DNA of 32,787 nt from assembly GCF_025024155.1 (NCBI RefSeq), contig NW_026251862.1, positions 1-32,787 of the forward strand, written 5' to 3'. The stretch is from Gamsiella multidivaricata (Eukaryota; Mortierellomycota; Mortierellomycetes; Mortierellales; Mortierellaceae). Of this stretch, positions 11,200 to 21,282 are shown one piece after another. Both the position numbers and the translations under genes were made by a program. How positions within the stretch are numbered: position 1 is the stretch's first letter; every line of letters starts with the position of its first letter. The notes under the pieces were generated by a model that worked only from the letters and a program-made list of their open reading frames with translations, was not told the origin of the DNA and searched no databases.

Positions 11200-13639
11200 G
11201 TCAGCCAACCTTACTATACCACATATACTACAGCGTACCACACATGCTCGAATCATATCAGGGACATCTGTAGAGCTGAAAGGTACAGGCAGACTCACCT
11301 CCGGGCTAAAAACAGCTTGCTGGCGATGCACCGCGGAACAGAAACGAGGGTACCATCCAACTCTCCAACACTGGGGCTATCATTAGCATTGGATTCCGCT
11401 TTGTGTTCCTGCCAATACAACACGTCGGTCATTGTTGGTAGTAGCGCCTGCATATCCTCGCCATCCTCTCTCTCTCTCTCTGCCGCTACTTCTGTCGGTC
11501 TGTAAGCTCAGGCACCTTAGGCGCATGCATGCGTGCATGAATTGGCATGTACATACACGTCCACTCACATGCGCAGAATGACAACAGCCAGCGAAGCGAG
11601 ACAAACCTCACAGAGCACAGTGGTGCAGTGCTCAGTGTCCCTCTCGTGCAGACCATCATTATACTCTTAGTTTACCTGCACTCTTATTCAATTACCTTTG
11701 GCTCTCAATCATCTGCATTTCAAGGGTGTCTTTTGTCCATCTCCATCTTGTTTTTGCCATGTCGCTAGACTTTAAAACGACCGATTACTGTATAACGCGG
11801 TATTGGTGTACACTACCGCAGCAAAAGCAAGGCCATGGGCCAGAGATCATTTTTAACGCGAGAGACATCAATACAGAGGCGTACCGCGCAGGCATGTACA
11901 CATAATGAGAAGAGAAAAATAGAAAAGAAGGCGGAGGAAAAAGAGAGAGAGATAAAGCGAGATGCAAGAGAGATGGAACGGTGTGCATGCGAACTATCAA
12001 AAACCTTCAATACGTTCCGCTGGAGTGGCCGATATGAAATGAAAACAAATGACTGCATGGTCAAGGGCTAATCTTGAACAACCCATACCTCCATCTGATC
12101 CAGAAGGTCAATGGGCAAAAACAGCAAGCGGGAGAAGAAGAAAAAAAAGTTAGGCGTCCTGAGCTTCCACACTGTTCCCTCGATGTCTCAATCTCTTCTC
12201 CATCTTTTCCTCTCGTGCGGCGATCGCACCGATTGCGTCAATGACAGGAAGGGATGGATACCACGATCTTTTTTTTTTGTTGATTTCGGAAATCGTGTGT
12301 TCCACTGCATCCGGTGGATAGTGTTTCTGTCTCGTTCCCGCTCCCGCGTCCATCCTTCATAAGCGTGGTAAAAAGAAAAACCGTAAACTTCTGCGAACCC
12401 TATGGCCACACGGTACAGCACGCGTTTTTCTCCTTTTTTCGTGCGTATCCGTCGTCGGTTTGTGCGTACGTGCTTTCTCAAAAAAATCCGCTCTCATCAG
12501 TTGTCGAACCATTGGACGCGCTTATTCTCTTCGCGACATGGGGCGAGCCATGCACCATGGTTCCCCAGTTTGTTTATTTTTAGCCCTTCTGCTCTTTGCG
12601 CCTTGAACGCCGATCGAGTAGACCCTGGGTCCGGTTTGCCGAGGCATTCGATACATAAGCGGAAAGAAGGTACATGGCTGCCTGGAACCCAGTTTCTGTT
12701 CATTGGTCCTATCATGGGCAGATCAGGGGATGGATGTGGCAGTGTAGGTAGTGCGGAGGATTTTCTTGCTAGGATAGATATTGAGCACCGCGTTATGTCT
12801 GACCTACCTGTATGTCTGAAAAGGTAAAGAGAAACAAACATTCATTCTACACGCGTCTTTACAATAAAGAGGCAAAGTAGTCCCAACTGGACTCGATAAC
12901 TAGGGTCCCAGCCTCTGTTTGTGCTGTATTATTTTAAGGAAGCACGGCCAAAAATAGACAGCTGTAATCCTCCATGCATCCCCAACCCTCTTTTTTGCTG
13001 CTCTGGGTGCTATAATGGGGTGCGGAAACGTGGCCAGATAGTCCCGGAAATAGACGACATTAATCGACACGCCCCTTTGCGCTACAATCGATATGCAATC
13101 AATAAATTTTTAGTGTTTACTGAAGCTAATTGAATAAATTCAATAGGTGGAGACATTTGAAACCAATATGCCGGATCCCTTTTTTTCAATAAGGACCACA
13201 TTCAGTCTCGACATGCCAAGACGCGGACATTCCCCTCCCCCACCTGCCACTGCCCAAGTGTCGGAATCAAGCGTGTATGAGTAAGAGAGAAGAAGAGGAG
13301 GAGAAATGGAAATAAACGCGAGCTGCCTACGGTTGTTCTAATCGCAACGCAACTCGAGCTCTGATTGGACAATTGCTGGCCCATGCATACGATGCAGGGA
13401 ACACTTCGTCCATATAGCCCGATGTTCTTGTTGGTCGGTATTTTTAGAAACCACGGGCCTCATTTCTCTTTTTTTATCTGTCTCTTGTCGCGAACAGATC
13501 TGCATCCACGTCGGTGTTTGTTATGCACATACCTCCGCATTCAGGTACGGACACACGCACACACACGCGCGCGTGCGAACAACCACCGGGCCAAACACGA
13601 AACCTGCTTCGCCCATTCCTCGCCGGCCCTATTCAGTCC

Positions 13640-13810
13640 CTTACCACCACCCTCTTTCACACTCTCCTATCTCTATTCCTCACACCCTTTTTTCTTATTC
13701 TCTTTCTATTTTACTCTCTATCCCTCTTTCAATCCCTCTTATTCATCCTATATGCCCTCTCTCTCTCTCTCTCTCCCTCTCTCTCCCTCTCTCTCTCCCT
13801 CTCTCTCCCA
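13640..13810. repeat. CT-rich polypyrimidine tract with (CT)n microsatellite
   Basis: The + strand is strongly pyrimidine-biased, ending in alternating CTCTCT and CTCTCCCT blocks around 13757-13810. Overlapping frames here, encoding Ser/Leu/Pro-rich peptides, come from this composition bias and are not genes. Confidence 0.8.
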
Positions 13811-14282
13811 CATACATTCCGCCATCCATCTTACTCCTCTCGTACCCCTGCTCTCGCGCTGTCCGTTCCCGCCATCGTCTCCATGCATGCCGCTTTGCCG
13901 AGGCGTTCGTCGTAAATAGCCGAAGGATGCCTCTTTGTTTATTTCGAGATGGTGTCATGGATTCATCGGGTAACCTAACGCACCACACGATGCCTTTCTT
14001 TCCTGCTCAACTACCTTGTAACTCCTTACATTCCTAAATATGGACAGTATGAACAATCATTTCCCTCGCGCGACCTTCTTGTGCTCTGTAGTAGCGCCTT
14101 TGTGATCTGCCGCCATTCATATTCCGTCTCTCTATCTCTATATCTCTCTCACGCGCGCATGCACCATCGCACTTCCTCCTCCTCCTCTTCCCTCGCCTAC
14201 ACATGCGCGATTTTATGCATGATTGGGCTCGCCCCTGTTTCTCATCTCGACCTTCACCCTCTCATGCACTCTTTTCTTTCCT

Positions 14283-16232
14283 TCATCCATAAACAAACCG
14301 CTGCCAATTCCTTGCCGATCTCTCCACGGTCTTCTCAATGGTCCATCCACGGATCTCGGCCACCTTGGACGCCATCTCGACCAATAGCCGATCCACCTGT
14401 GTATGCGAGTGATGATCCGATTCGATCAACAACCGATCCTCTGGAACCGCCAAGATTAGCTCCCTCAACTTCTTCTCCTGAAGCCGTCCATTGATCAGGA
14501 TCGAGAACGAGAAGAAAATCTCGGGCGGGTGATCAAGTTTCGTGAACGCCTTCAGCATATCGATCGAGCCACCATAACTGTGCATACAGAGCCGAGGTGG
14601 GAGAACTGGTTCGTACTTTGGAGCCACTGTTGATTCATCCGTACCACTTGTTCCTGCGGCCGTTGTCGTCGTCATCGTCACCGCATTCAGAGTCGAAGAT
14701 GCAACACTCTTAGATCCATCGTCGCCGCTCCTGCTCTCGTCCTTGTCGTCTCCGCTCTCCTCATCGTCCTCGTCCTCATCCGATGACTCCTGAAGTGTCG
14801 AAGCCACATGCCTCTCCCACGCCGCATCCCTGGCCTCCTTCCTCAACCGCGCTGCACTCTTCTTGCTCAACCGAATCCCCGACGGACTGATCGGTGAGAT
14901 CGCCGCAGTGCCTCCAGACGCATGAATCTGCTGCAGCTGCAATTGGTAGTCGTTACCGGCCTCCATCTGCTTCAGCCGCCTGCCCTCCTGAATCAAGAAA
15001 TCGTGCCAATGGCCATACGCTTGGACACAATGGAAACTGACCGCTCGATTCAGGGATGCGGCCAATTTAAGTTGCTCCCGCACAATGTCCAGCTGATGCT
15101 GAATCGACGTCAATGCCAAGGTGGTCCGCTTCTGGTTCGGATCCTTCTTCTCCTTATCGCCGTTATCGCACCCTGCTGTTGTTGTTGCTGTTGTTGATGA
15201 CGACGATGGTATCGAGGGCTCTGGTACACGCGCGGTCCTGTCCAACCCAATCTCTCCGACGACCGCATGTGGGTGTGCCTCCAGCTGCCGCCGCAGTTCC
15301 TTCAATGCCGGCTCAAGTGCTCGGGGCTCAGGTAGTCGTTTCGACAAGTCGCGCAAGTACTCCTCTGATGCCGAAGTAGGTAAGCCAAGTACCTTCTGAT
15401 AATGCGCGAACCGTGGGTCATGCTGCTGGTGAGTCGAGATCTCCATCAACTTTGCATTCGCTCCATTCTCCTCCACCGCATTCGATCCGACTGCAGCATC
15501 CTGATGGGTCATTCCCTCCTGAGCGCCATCATCATTGTCTCCAGCTGCGACCTTCTCCTGGTTCTCTTTTGCCATCTGTTCCTGGAGCTGCTTCGACATC
15601 GCCAAGAATGCCTCTCTCCTCAGCCCAGGTTCAGGGACCGGTGTCAAAAACGCGGACGAGAACGACAACGTTGGTGAAGCCCCCTCGGCACTCTGCTCTG
15701 CTGCTCCACCTGCACTTACGCCTCGCAGCTCTATCCCACTCCCTGTTGATCCCTCCAAGGGCCTATACTTGTGCGTGAACCAAGGATGGATCCCGAAGCA
15801 GGGCACGAATCGGTCCGGATGATCCTGGGCCAATTTCGAGACCAGATCCCAATCCCCCTGAGTATCGGTGTCGCTCCAGCTTACCGTGACAACCGGAGTC
15901 GAGGACGAACGTACCGAGGACGAGTTCAAGGAGAGGGCGGCGGTACTAATGGATATTGACCCATCGTCCTGGACGGGGAGACCAAGATCCTTGGAGGGTT
16001 GGACGCCCATAAGACAGACCTTTCCGGTCAATAAAGGTGCCACTGTCGCATCGCTGCTGGTACTTTTGTCGCTTGATGAGGACCACGAATGGACCAGGCT
16101 GTTGATGTTCTGACGATCATCCTGAATGTGGCAATGCGCATCTGTTAACTGGCTGTAGAGATGCCCGGGGAAGGCCAGGGTCTCGCCCCCTGGCTGTTGC
16201 TGTTGAGCGTCGTGTTTGCCTCCTCCACACAT
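14283..16232 (-). CDS. TatD-family metal-dependent hydrolase (Scn1-like) with large insertions
   Basis: This single-exon gene encodes 649 residues. The TatD signature is complete and ordered: DAHCHIQD (H33, H35), CFGIHPW (145-151), VVGEIGLD (E327), SFHCVQAYG (H401), MHSYGG (H551) and ESDHHSH (D606). These are the metal ligands of TatD amidohydrolases, which act as metal-dependent nucleases or related phosphoesterases; the fission-yeast relative Scn1 was found as a Cut9 interactor. Usual members have roughly 260-400 residues. Here extra sequence is inserted at about 165-300, 335-370 and 420-540, rich in Ser, Ala, Gln and acid (DEDEDDEESGDDKDES at about 485-500), likely as disordered loops. The catalytic set is intact, so activity is plausible; the substrate is unknown. 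The start is the first ATG, with Cys/Gly and a Gln run after it. A CAA-rich stretch encodes the Gln run. Confidence 0.85.
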   Translation of the reverse strand: MCGGGKHDAQQQQPGGETLAFPGHLYSQLTDAHCHIQDDRQNINSLVHSWSSSSDKSTSSDATVAPLLTGKVCLMGVQPSKDLGLPVQDDGSISISTAALSLNSSSVRSSSTPVVTVSWSDTDTQGDWDLVSKLAQDHPDRFVPCFGIHPWFTHKYRPLEGSTGSGIELRGVSAGGAAEQSAEGASPTLSFSSAFLTPVPEPGLRREAFLAMSKQLQEQMAKENQEKVAAGDNDDGAQEGMTHQDAAVGSNAVEENGANAKLMEISTHQQHDPRFAHYQKVLGLPTSASEEYLRDLSKRLPEPRALEPALKELRRQLEAHPHAVVGEIGLDRTARVPEPSIPSSSSTTATTTAGCDNGDKEKKDPNQKRTTLALTSIQHQLDIVREQLKLAASLNRAVSFHCVQAYGHWHDFLIQEGRRLKQMEAGNDYQLQLQQIHASGGTAAISPISPSGIRLSKKSAARLRKEARDAAWERHVASTLQESSDEDEDDEESGDDKDESRSGDDGSKSVASSTLNAVTMTTTTAAGTSGTDESTVAPKYEPVLPPRLCMHSYGGSIDMLKAFTKLDHPPEIFFSFSILINGRLQEKKLRELILAVPEDRLLIESDHHSHTQVDRLLVEMASKVAEIRGWTIEKTVERSARNWQRFVYG

Positions 16233-16476
16233 AGCTGATTTTTCTTTCTCCCTGCTCGTTTAGAAAAGAGTGAGGGCGGAACTGAAGAATAGGAATGAGA
16301 ATAAGGAATCAAATGACAATGGAAGGCAATGGAAGACCGAGCTAGCAGGCTGAGGGACACGCGTTCTCTATCTTTGTACCCTCTCGGCGCGCCATCTTGT
16401 ATGCACGGGCTTTCTGTTGGCTTACACAGTTCCTTTTTTTTACGAGGCAAGAAGCATCATGATTATTCTACGCTCG

Positions 16477-16482
16477 TTTATT
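16477..16482 (-). terminator. Candidate polyadenylation signal AATAAA
   Basis: An exact AATAAA lies on the minus strand about 32-37 bases beyond the stop codon of the membrane-protein gene that ends at 16514. It sits in the 281-base gap before the TatD-like gene. Motif match only. Confidence 0.4.
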
Positions 16483-16513
16483 TCGCAAGTTTCATAATGA
16501 AAGAGTGCGTTGC

Positions 16514-18347
16514 TCAGTAATGGTACTGGCTCCCTGGTTGCGGCACCCCCTCCTGCGGGTTCTGTCTAAGGTTTGCCTGAGGCACTGACTGACTGAATAA
16601 ATGCTGGTCGCCGTAGTCTTGCGGCGCAGCAGATGCAGGATACAACTGCGGACCAGGCCTACTGGGATATGCCGCTGTTGCGGTACTTAAAGGCGGCGCA
16701 ACATACTGCACATCCGTCTGTGGCCGCCCTACTGCTGTTCCGGGGTACTGCTGTAGGTGCTGTGGCTGTGCGAAAGTAGGCGTGGATGATACAGAAGCAG
16801 TGGTTGCAGGGATGTACGGCGATGATAATGATGCACCCATCTCGTCGTTCTTTGTCGGGTAGGGTGTGTACGCTGGTGCTGGCGACATCTCGGGTTGGTC
16901 ATGCGACTGATGTGCCTGAACTGATGGTGGTGGCGGATACATTTGATATTGCTGTCCATGCTCATAGTTCTCAAATGTGGGTGGCACAAACGTCGTCGAT
17001 GTCTGCTGTAAAGGCATACAAGAGGCGTGCACTACCTCCACAGACTGCAGTCTCTTCCGTCTGGCCATGTAACGACAGGTCCAGGTACTGACTACACACA
17101 GGACAGTTAAGCAGGCGATAACTATTCCAATGATGGCGGACACCGGCACTCCTCCTTTGAATATGCTGTTGGAAGAACCACCAAATGATCCATCAGAGGA
17201 TCCACTGGATCCTCCATTCGGGTTCGACCAGCCTGTGACATTGATCGAATAGTTCATGTCCTGCCATGCTCCAATGTTGGGTCCGGACAAGGTCAGTCCA
17301 GCTATGCTGGTGTCGTTGTTCATGAACGCCCAAGTCACACCTGATCCGGGGGTTGATGCAAAGGGGAAGAAGGACTCTGGGTATCCGATCGAGGTGTTGA
17401 CCTTGACGGGAGCATTGAACGTGATCCCGTCCGAGGTCGCTAGGTAGTTGAGCGACCGTCCAGAATTCGAACAGAAAATATAGTAATCGTTTCCAAGTAT
17501 CGCACCCCTCACTGTTCCGGAGAAAAGCGAGCAACTTGTGCCCATGCTGGCCGGCGCAGAAATGACCTTGATGGACGAGCTGGTGGACGGAGTTGCTGTT
17601 GGGTTCAGGGGTATGATTTTCAAGGCTACGGTGGAGTTCCCAAAGTTCATGGAGGTCACGGCAAAGGCGTTGGGAGTACCGCTTCCAATGGGCTGTGGGA
17701 GAAAATTAAGCATTAGAGCATAGCACGCTTAGTCTTTTTTTTTTTGTTAAACAATTGCATGGCAATGTCGATAGTAAAACAAATGTCGTTCAAATTGCTC
17801 TTACCGTGGACCATGTAGCATTCTGTTCGACAAAGATGTGCCGAGTCTTGTCAAAGATGGCAAAGGTGATTGAATTACTGATAATTGAGGTGCCGTAGAC
17901 GTGCATCAACACACTGCCGTCGCCGTTCGGCACAGTGAACATGACACTGTCGGCAGTGAAGGACCACTTGTAGTTATCTGTGACATCGACATTGGTCCAG
18001 CTGCCTCCGTTGGCGGGGTCGTATTAATATTCACGTATCCGGCTGGGTGCTTGATCGGACTCGAAGGATTTAGAGCTGGTGCTCATGATTGTGAAGACAC
18101 CTTTGCTGTCGACAGAGCAGACCAGACTTCTGATTTGAGCTAGTCCCTGGAGGATGTACAAACCAGGTTGGGAGACGGACGAGACAACTTTCCAGGTCAG
18201 ATCTTTGGGGCTAGTAGGATTGGCGCTGGACTGGGTGAGGAGGATGGTGTCGTTTACTCTGCCGAGACCCCTGATAAGTGTGTGTGCCCAGAGGGCGGAC
18301 CCATCCGAGGCGATACAATTTGGTTGTAGAGGTGTGATGTCGGACAT
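16514..18347 (-). pseudogene. Single-pass membrane protein gene with an in-frame stop
   Basis: Two exons are clear on the minus strand: 18347-17805 and 17692-16514. They are joined by a 112-nt GT-AG intron (GTAAGA...CCCACAG, phase 0). Exon 1 contains an in-frame TAA at 18026-18024 (codon 108), yet the same frame continues as 73 further codons of convincing protein (YDPANGGSWTNVDVTDNY...) up to the donor. Without the stop the product would be about 572 residues: a Ser/Thr/Asn-rich extracellular part with several N-glycosylation motifs, a Gly/Ser linker, one TM helix (AIIGIVIACLTVLCVVSTW) followed by basic RRKR, and a Pro/Gln/Tyr-rich cytosolic tail. This resembles fungal cell-surface sensor-like proteins, but no family is named. 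No signal peptide follows the ATG at 18347; a pyrimidine tract ending CGCAAAG just upstream suggests an earlier 5' exon, not located. It could be a fresh pseudogene, a variant allele or a sequence error. Confidence 0.65.
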
Positions 18348-20362
18348 TTTACAGGCCTTTGCGGAGGAAGCAGGGACGAGGGAGGAGAGTGTTTAATGTT
18401 TCGTGGTGAGGATAAGTGAGATGAGGGTGGGTTGCTTGGTGGGAGGTGGGGAGGGAAGAGAAGGCCCATCGTTTCTTCGGCGGAAGAAAGGGTGATCGAA
18501 GCAATTTCAGGCACAGGGACAGTGTGCGTCTGGACACCCACGCACCAACCGCAGTGATGAGGGAAAGTAATCAAGCAAAATGCACGCTGAGCCCATCTTA
18601 TTTTCTTATTTCAAAGTAGAATCCGTACACTCCTCTTTGCCATCTCCACACCTAGACTTTGACCGTATGTCTATGTCTATGTCTATGTCTATGTCTATGT
18701 CTATGTCTATGTCTATGTCTATGTCTATTCCTGACAGCCTACTCCTCCTGTTCTTCGTCAATGTAGAAGGACCCATCAGGATCTGATAACTCATGTATAT
18801 TTAAGGATATAACGTGCACACATTCGCAGTGTAAATAGGCTATAGGGTTTGTATTGTATGGTTACACACCAGTCTTTTTGCCACGATTTTTCTGAGCTTC
18901 TTTATTTCTGCGTCATAGAGCCCACTACCATGCCATGCTACCTTCAAATCGAAAACCGTAGTTACCGCTCAAGCTAACCTCTCCTCGGCAACTTCTGATA
19001 ATTTTCCTTCATTCTTCTTTGTTTGAAGAAGACAAATAAAGTCTTTTATGTGAAAAAGCAATGTGATTAACCTCCTCCAAGAAATGACCCAGACCTGGTA
19101 ATGCTCTGCCTGTAATGGTCACATGGCGTAGCCCTAGGACGTCGAATTAAAATCGAACGCCTAAAAGGTGTTATTTTTCGTGCACAGCCCAGGGCATTTG
19201 TCTGGTTATGAGATGTACTCACGGTATGGACGACGCGCGTTAAAACTTGTCGCGTTCAGCAGCTCGAGATGAAACGATTCAAACAGAGTGAGTGGCAGTC
19301 GTCCGCCTGAGGATCTTGCACATGAACTTTGAACAATCCCGCGAACCAGTGTCCCTCTCTCTCTCTAACGATACAAACTCTGTGCGAGTGTCCCGCTGCT
19401 CTGACTATACGATGAACATGTCCACCTCGAAACACGTCTACCTCGAACCTACCATCTGTAAACAGTGACCTGGGACTGAAGACCATCCTCCATTAAAACT
19501 TGTCACTGGAGTTGAACAGTCTGTTTGAAAAGCTGTTCCTTGCCACGTTTATTTCGTGGTCGTCTGCTGCATAGCTCTAGAGTTAGGTCCAGTATCCCCT
19601 ATGGGTGCTTGTTCCACGGGTTTTAAAAATAAGAAATAGAAAAAAAAAAGGCGGATGTTGTTCGGTGTCAGATGTTTGCTTCAACTACTGAGATCGGTCA
19701 TCAATTCTACGCCGCTCATGAATTCTATGCAAATTGCGACTTGAGGACACCCATGCAGATAAAGTAAACCCCGCCGCTTGACAAAGGCCTTGTTCGAGAT
19801 CCGATTTGTTATTGACAGGATGGCTCTTTCTCTCTGGTAGCCTAACAAGGGTGGTATGAATGCTCATAAAAAAACTAATAAAGATAGACCTGCAGGGTGT
19901 TTCTCCTTGGAAATTCATATCTTTCGAACGTCAAAAACCGCGTTGCTGCAACGCGTTTTACATGCTCACGCGCGTTCTACGGAGGAAGAAAAATCCCCGT
20001 CGCCTTCAAGGTAGCGGCAAGGATGAAGAAAGCAAGTTAGGAGCGAATCTTGTTTCCCTGTCATGTCTACAGCTGATTCACTCTTGCTACCGAGAATTAG
20101 AGACCATTCGCATCAATGAAAAAAGTATCCAAAACAAGTAATAGCAATCATATCGATTCGACCGCGCAAAGAACTGTTGGACATACAAGCTTTATTTTAT
20201 AAAAATTATACGCTCGCATCGTTGCTAGATATTGCATGCAGTCGGATCTAAGTTGAATGGATACGTGTCAATTAGTTCAATGACAGTCGTAGTTCGATAC
20301 CGCATTCGATGGAGAGAAGGAGGGGTGAGAGGGTTTGTACGTAGGTGCTGCTTGCATCTCAG
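18348..20362. other. Gene-poor region upstream of the membrane-protein gene
   Basis: About 2 kb without a firm gene. It may hold a missing 5' exon and the promoter of the minus-strand membrane-protein gene. It contains a hexanucleotide repeat (18666-18728). A + strand frame around 19320-19470 reads like protein (MNFEQSREPVSLSLSND...) but is closed by stops on both sides and has no recognised domain. Confidence 0.4.
18666..18728. repeat. Hexanucleotide microsatellite (TATGTC)10
   Basis: Ten uninterrupted copies of TATGTC plus a partial copy. The + strand would read as Met-Ser repeats and the minus strand as Asp-Ile repeats; neither is in a supported gene. It is too short in period for CRISPR and has no spacers. 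Confidence 0.9.
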
Positions 20363-20712
20363 CGCATTTATACAAAGGAGTATCAAATTGGGCGTGAAGA
20401 ATATTGGATGGCGCGCCCACAAGTTTCTCCACCAGTTCGACTATCGCCCTCAAGGGAATACCAGAGATTTGATGAGGTATCTAGCTCAAACCGGCTTTTA
20501 CTTCGTATTCAAACGCACACACAGGGGGTGAACGATTCATGCTAGTCTACCAAACATTGAAATGAAGACAAGCAAATAAGGATGCTCACGACCACAATGA
20601 TGAGGAAAAGCACGTATTTTTCAGTTTTGGAGACGAGAAGTTCCTGAGCACTGGCTATGGTGTTCAGCGAAAAGTTGCCCCTGAAGAGGAGCACGCCCCT
20701 CCTAAACTGTAA
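20363..20712 (+). CDS. Two candidate terminal exons of an unidentified gene
   Basis: Two open stretches can be joined in phase: 20363-20476 (38 codons, preceded by the good acceptor GCTTGCATCTCAG) and 20581-20712 (43 residues plus TAA). The donor GAG|GTATCT and acceptor AAATAAG|GAT define a 104-nt intron in phase 0. The joined 81 residues run from RIYTKEYQIGREEYW through VRLSPSREYQRFDE and DAHDHNDEEKHVFFSF to EEEHAPPKL. The charged, His-rich middle and the regular composition look like real coding sequence. I do not recognise the family and could not find a convincing upstream exon. An ATG at 20408 would allow a stand-alone protein of 66 residues. It could also be a relic. Confidence 0.35.
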
Positions 20713-21282
20713 ATGTCTCTGAAAGAATCACTTTGGACAGCACAAAGCGCGTTAAAACTTCCGCCCAAGGAACACATCCGCCAAATATGCCCCCAAGTCG
20801 GACGAGCGCCTAGAACGCGCAATACAGAAAGCTTGGACACAAGCGCAGGTGGCAGGGAAAACAGACCGCCGCAGCAGACGATTCCCTGCACATCTCAACA
20901 GTAACTCCCTTCACTTCCACACACACAGATGAGTCGTTCCCCGAATCTCTAGTATTGAGCTCAAATAGAACTGACACTCCCCTAACATTCTGTGTGAACA
21001 TCCGTCCGGGCACGGGTAATCTAACTTATTCGAGCCACAGCTATTTATTTCTAGCCCAAAAAAGGCCGCGTGCGCACAGACACTACTTTGGCCAGTATTC
21101 GGCCTTACTCATCTTTTTTCGCTAATGTAAAAAACTGTAATTCTTAGGGATTCATATATTTTTCTACTCTTTTTTACTATGCAAAATACAAATAAATGTG
21201 TTAAAGATAGGCAAGATAGGTAATAGCTCGAAAAGCCAGTTGTCTGTAAGGTACTGTAATGTGTGTCTAAGCTGTCTAGGTC
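20713..21282. other. Intergenic region 3' of the RING gene
   Basis: These 570 bases should contain the 3' UTR of the minus-strand RING gene and the 3' end of the possible + strand exons. A + strand frame of 63 residues follows directly after the TAA at 20712, but it has no recognisable features. Confidence 0.4.

Larger units (their letters stand above)
8974..14282. other. 5.3-kb gene-poor region
   Basis: I find no gene I can support in this long stretch. Short frames exist on both strands, but they lack recognisable domains, overlap simple sequence, or differ in composition from the real genes. Contents noted: upstream region of the F-box gene (about 8974-9600), a T-rich run near 9471-9490, scattered A/T-rich DNA, a 14-bp palindrome at 11186-11199, and a long CT-rich tract at 13640-13810. 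Non-coding RNA genes cannot be excluded by eye. Confidence 0.5.

Noticed and set aside
12402..12827. 141-residue + strand frame
   Set aside because: Arg/Phe/Ser-rich with no domain, no neighbouring exons and a competing frame on the other strand; it looks like chance.
13365..14037. Three overlapping + strand frames of 133-184 residues
   Set aside because: They span a CT-rich repeat and encode Ser/Leu/Pro runs in all three frames, as expected from composition, with no domain.
15113..16113. Several + strand frames of 80-120 residues
   Set aside because: They are antisense shadows of the TatD-like gene, mainly over its low-complexity insertions.
18000..18035. A short intron removing the TAA in the membrane-protein gene
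   Set aside because: The only GT-AG pair nearby (GTGAAT...GGCAG) would be 34 bases and would shift the frame away from the clear downstream protein.
18666..18728. CRISPR-like or protein repeat
   Set aside because: It is a plain hexanucleotide microsatellite with no spacers and no supported gene across it.
19230..20760. Repeated string GCGTTAAAACTT (near 19237 and 20749) as element ends
   Set aside because: Only 12 bases are shared and in the same orientation; flanks differ, so there is no support for terminal repeats.
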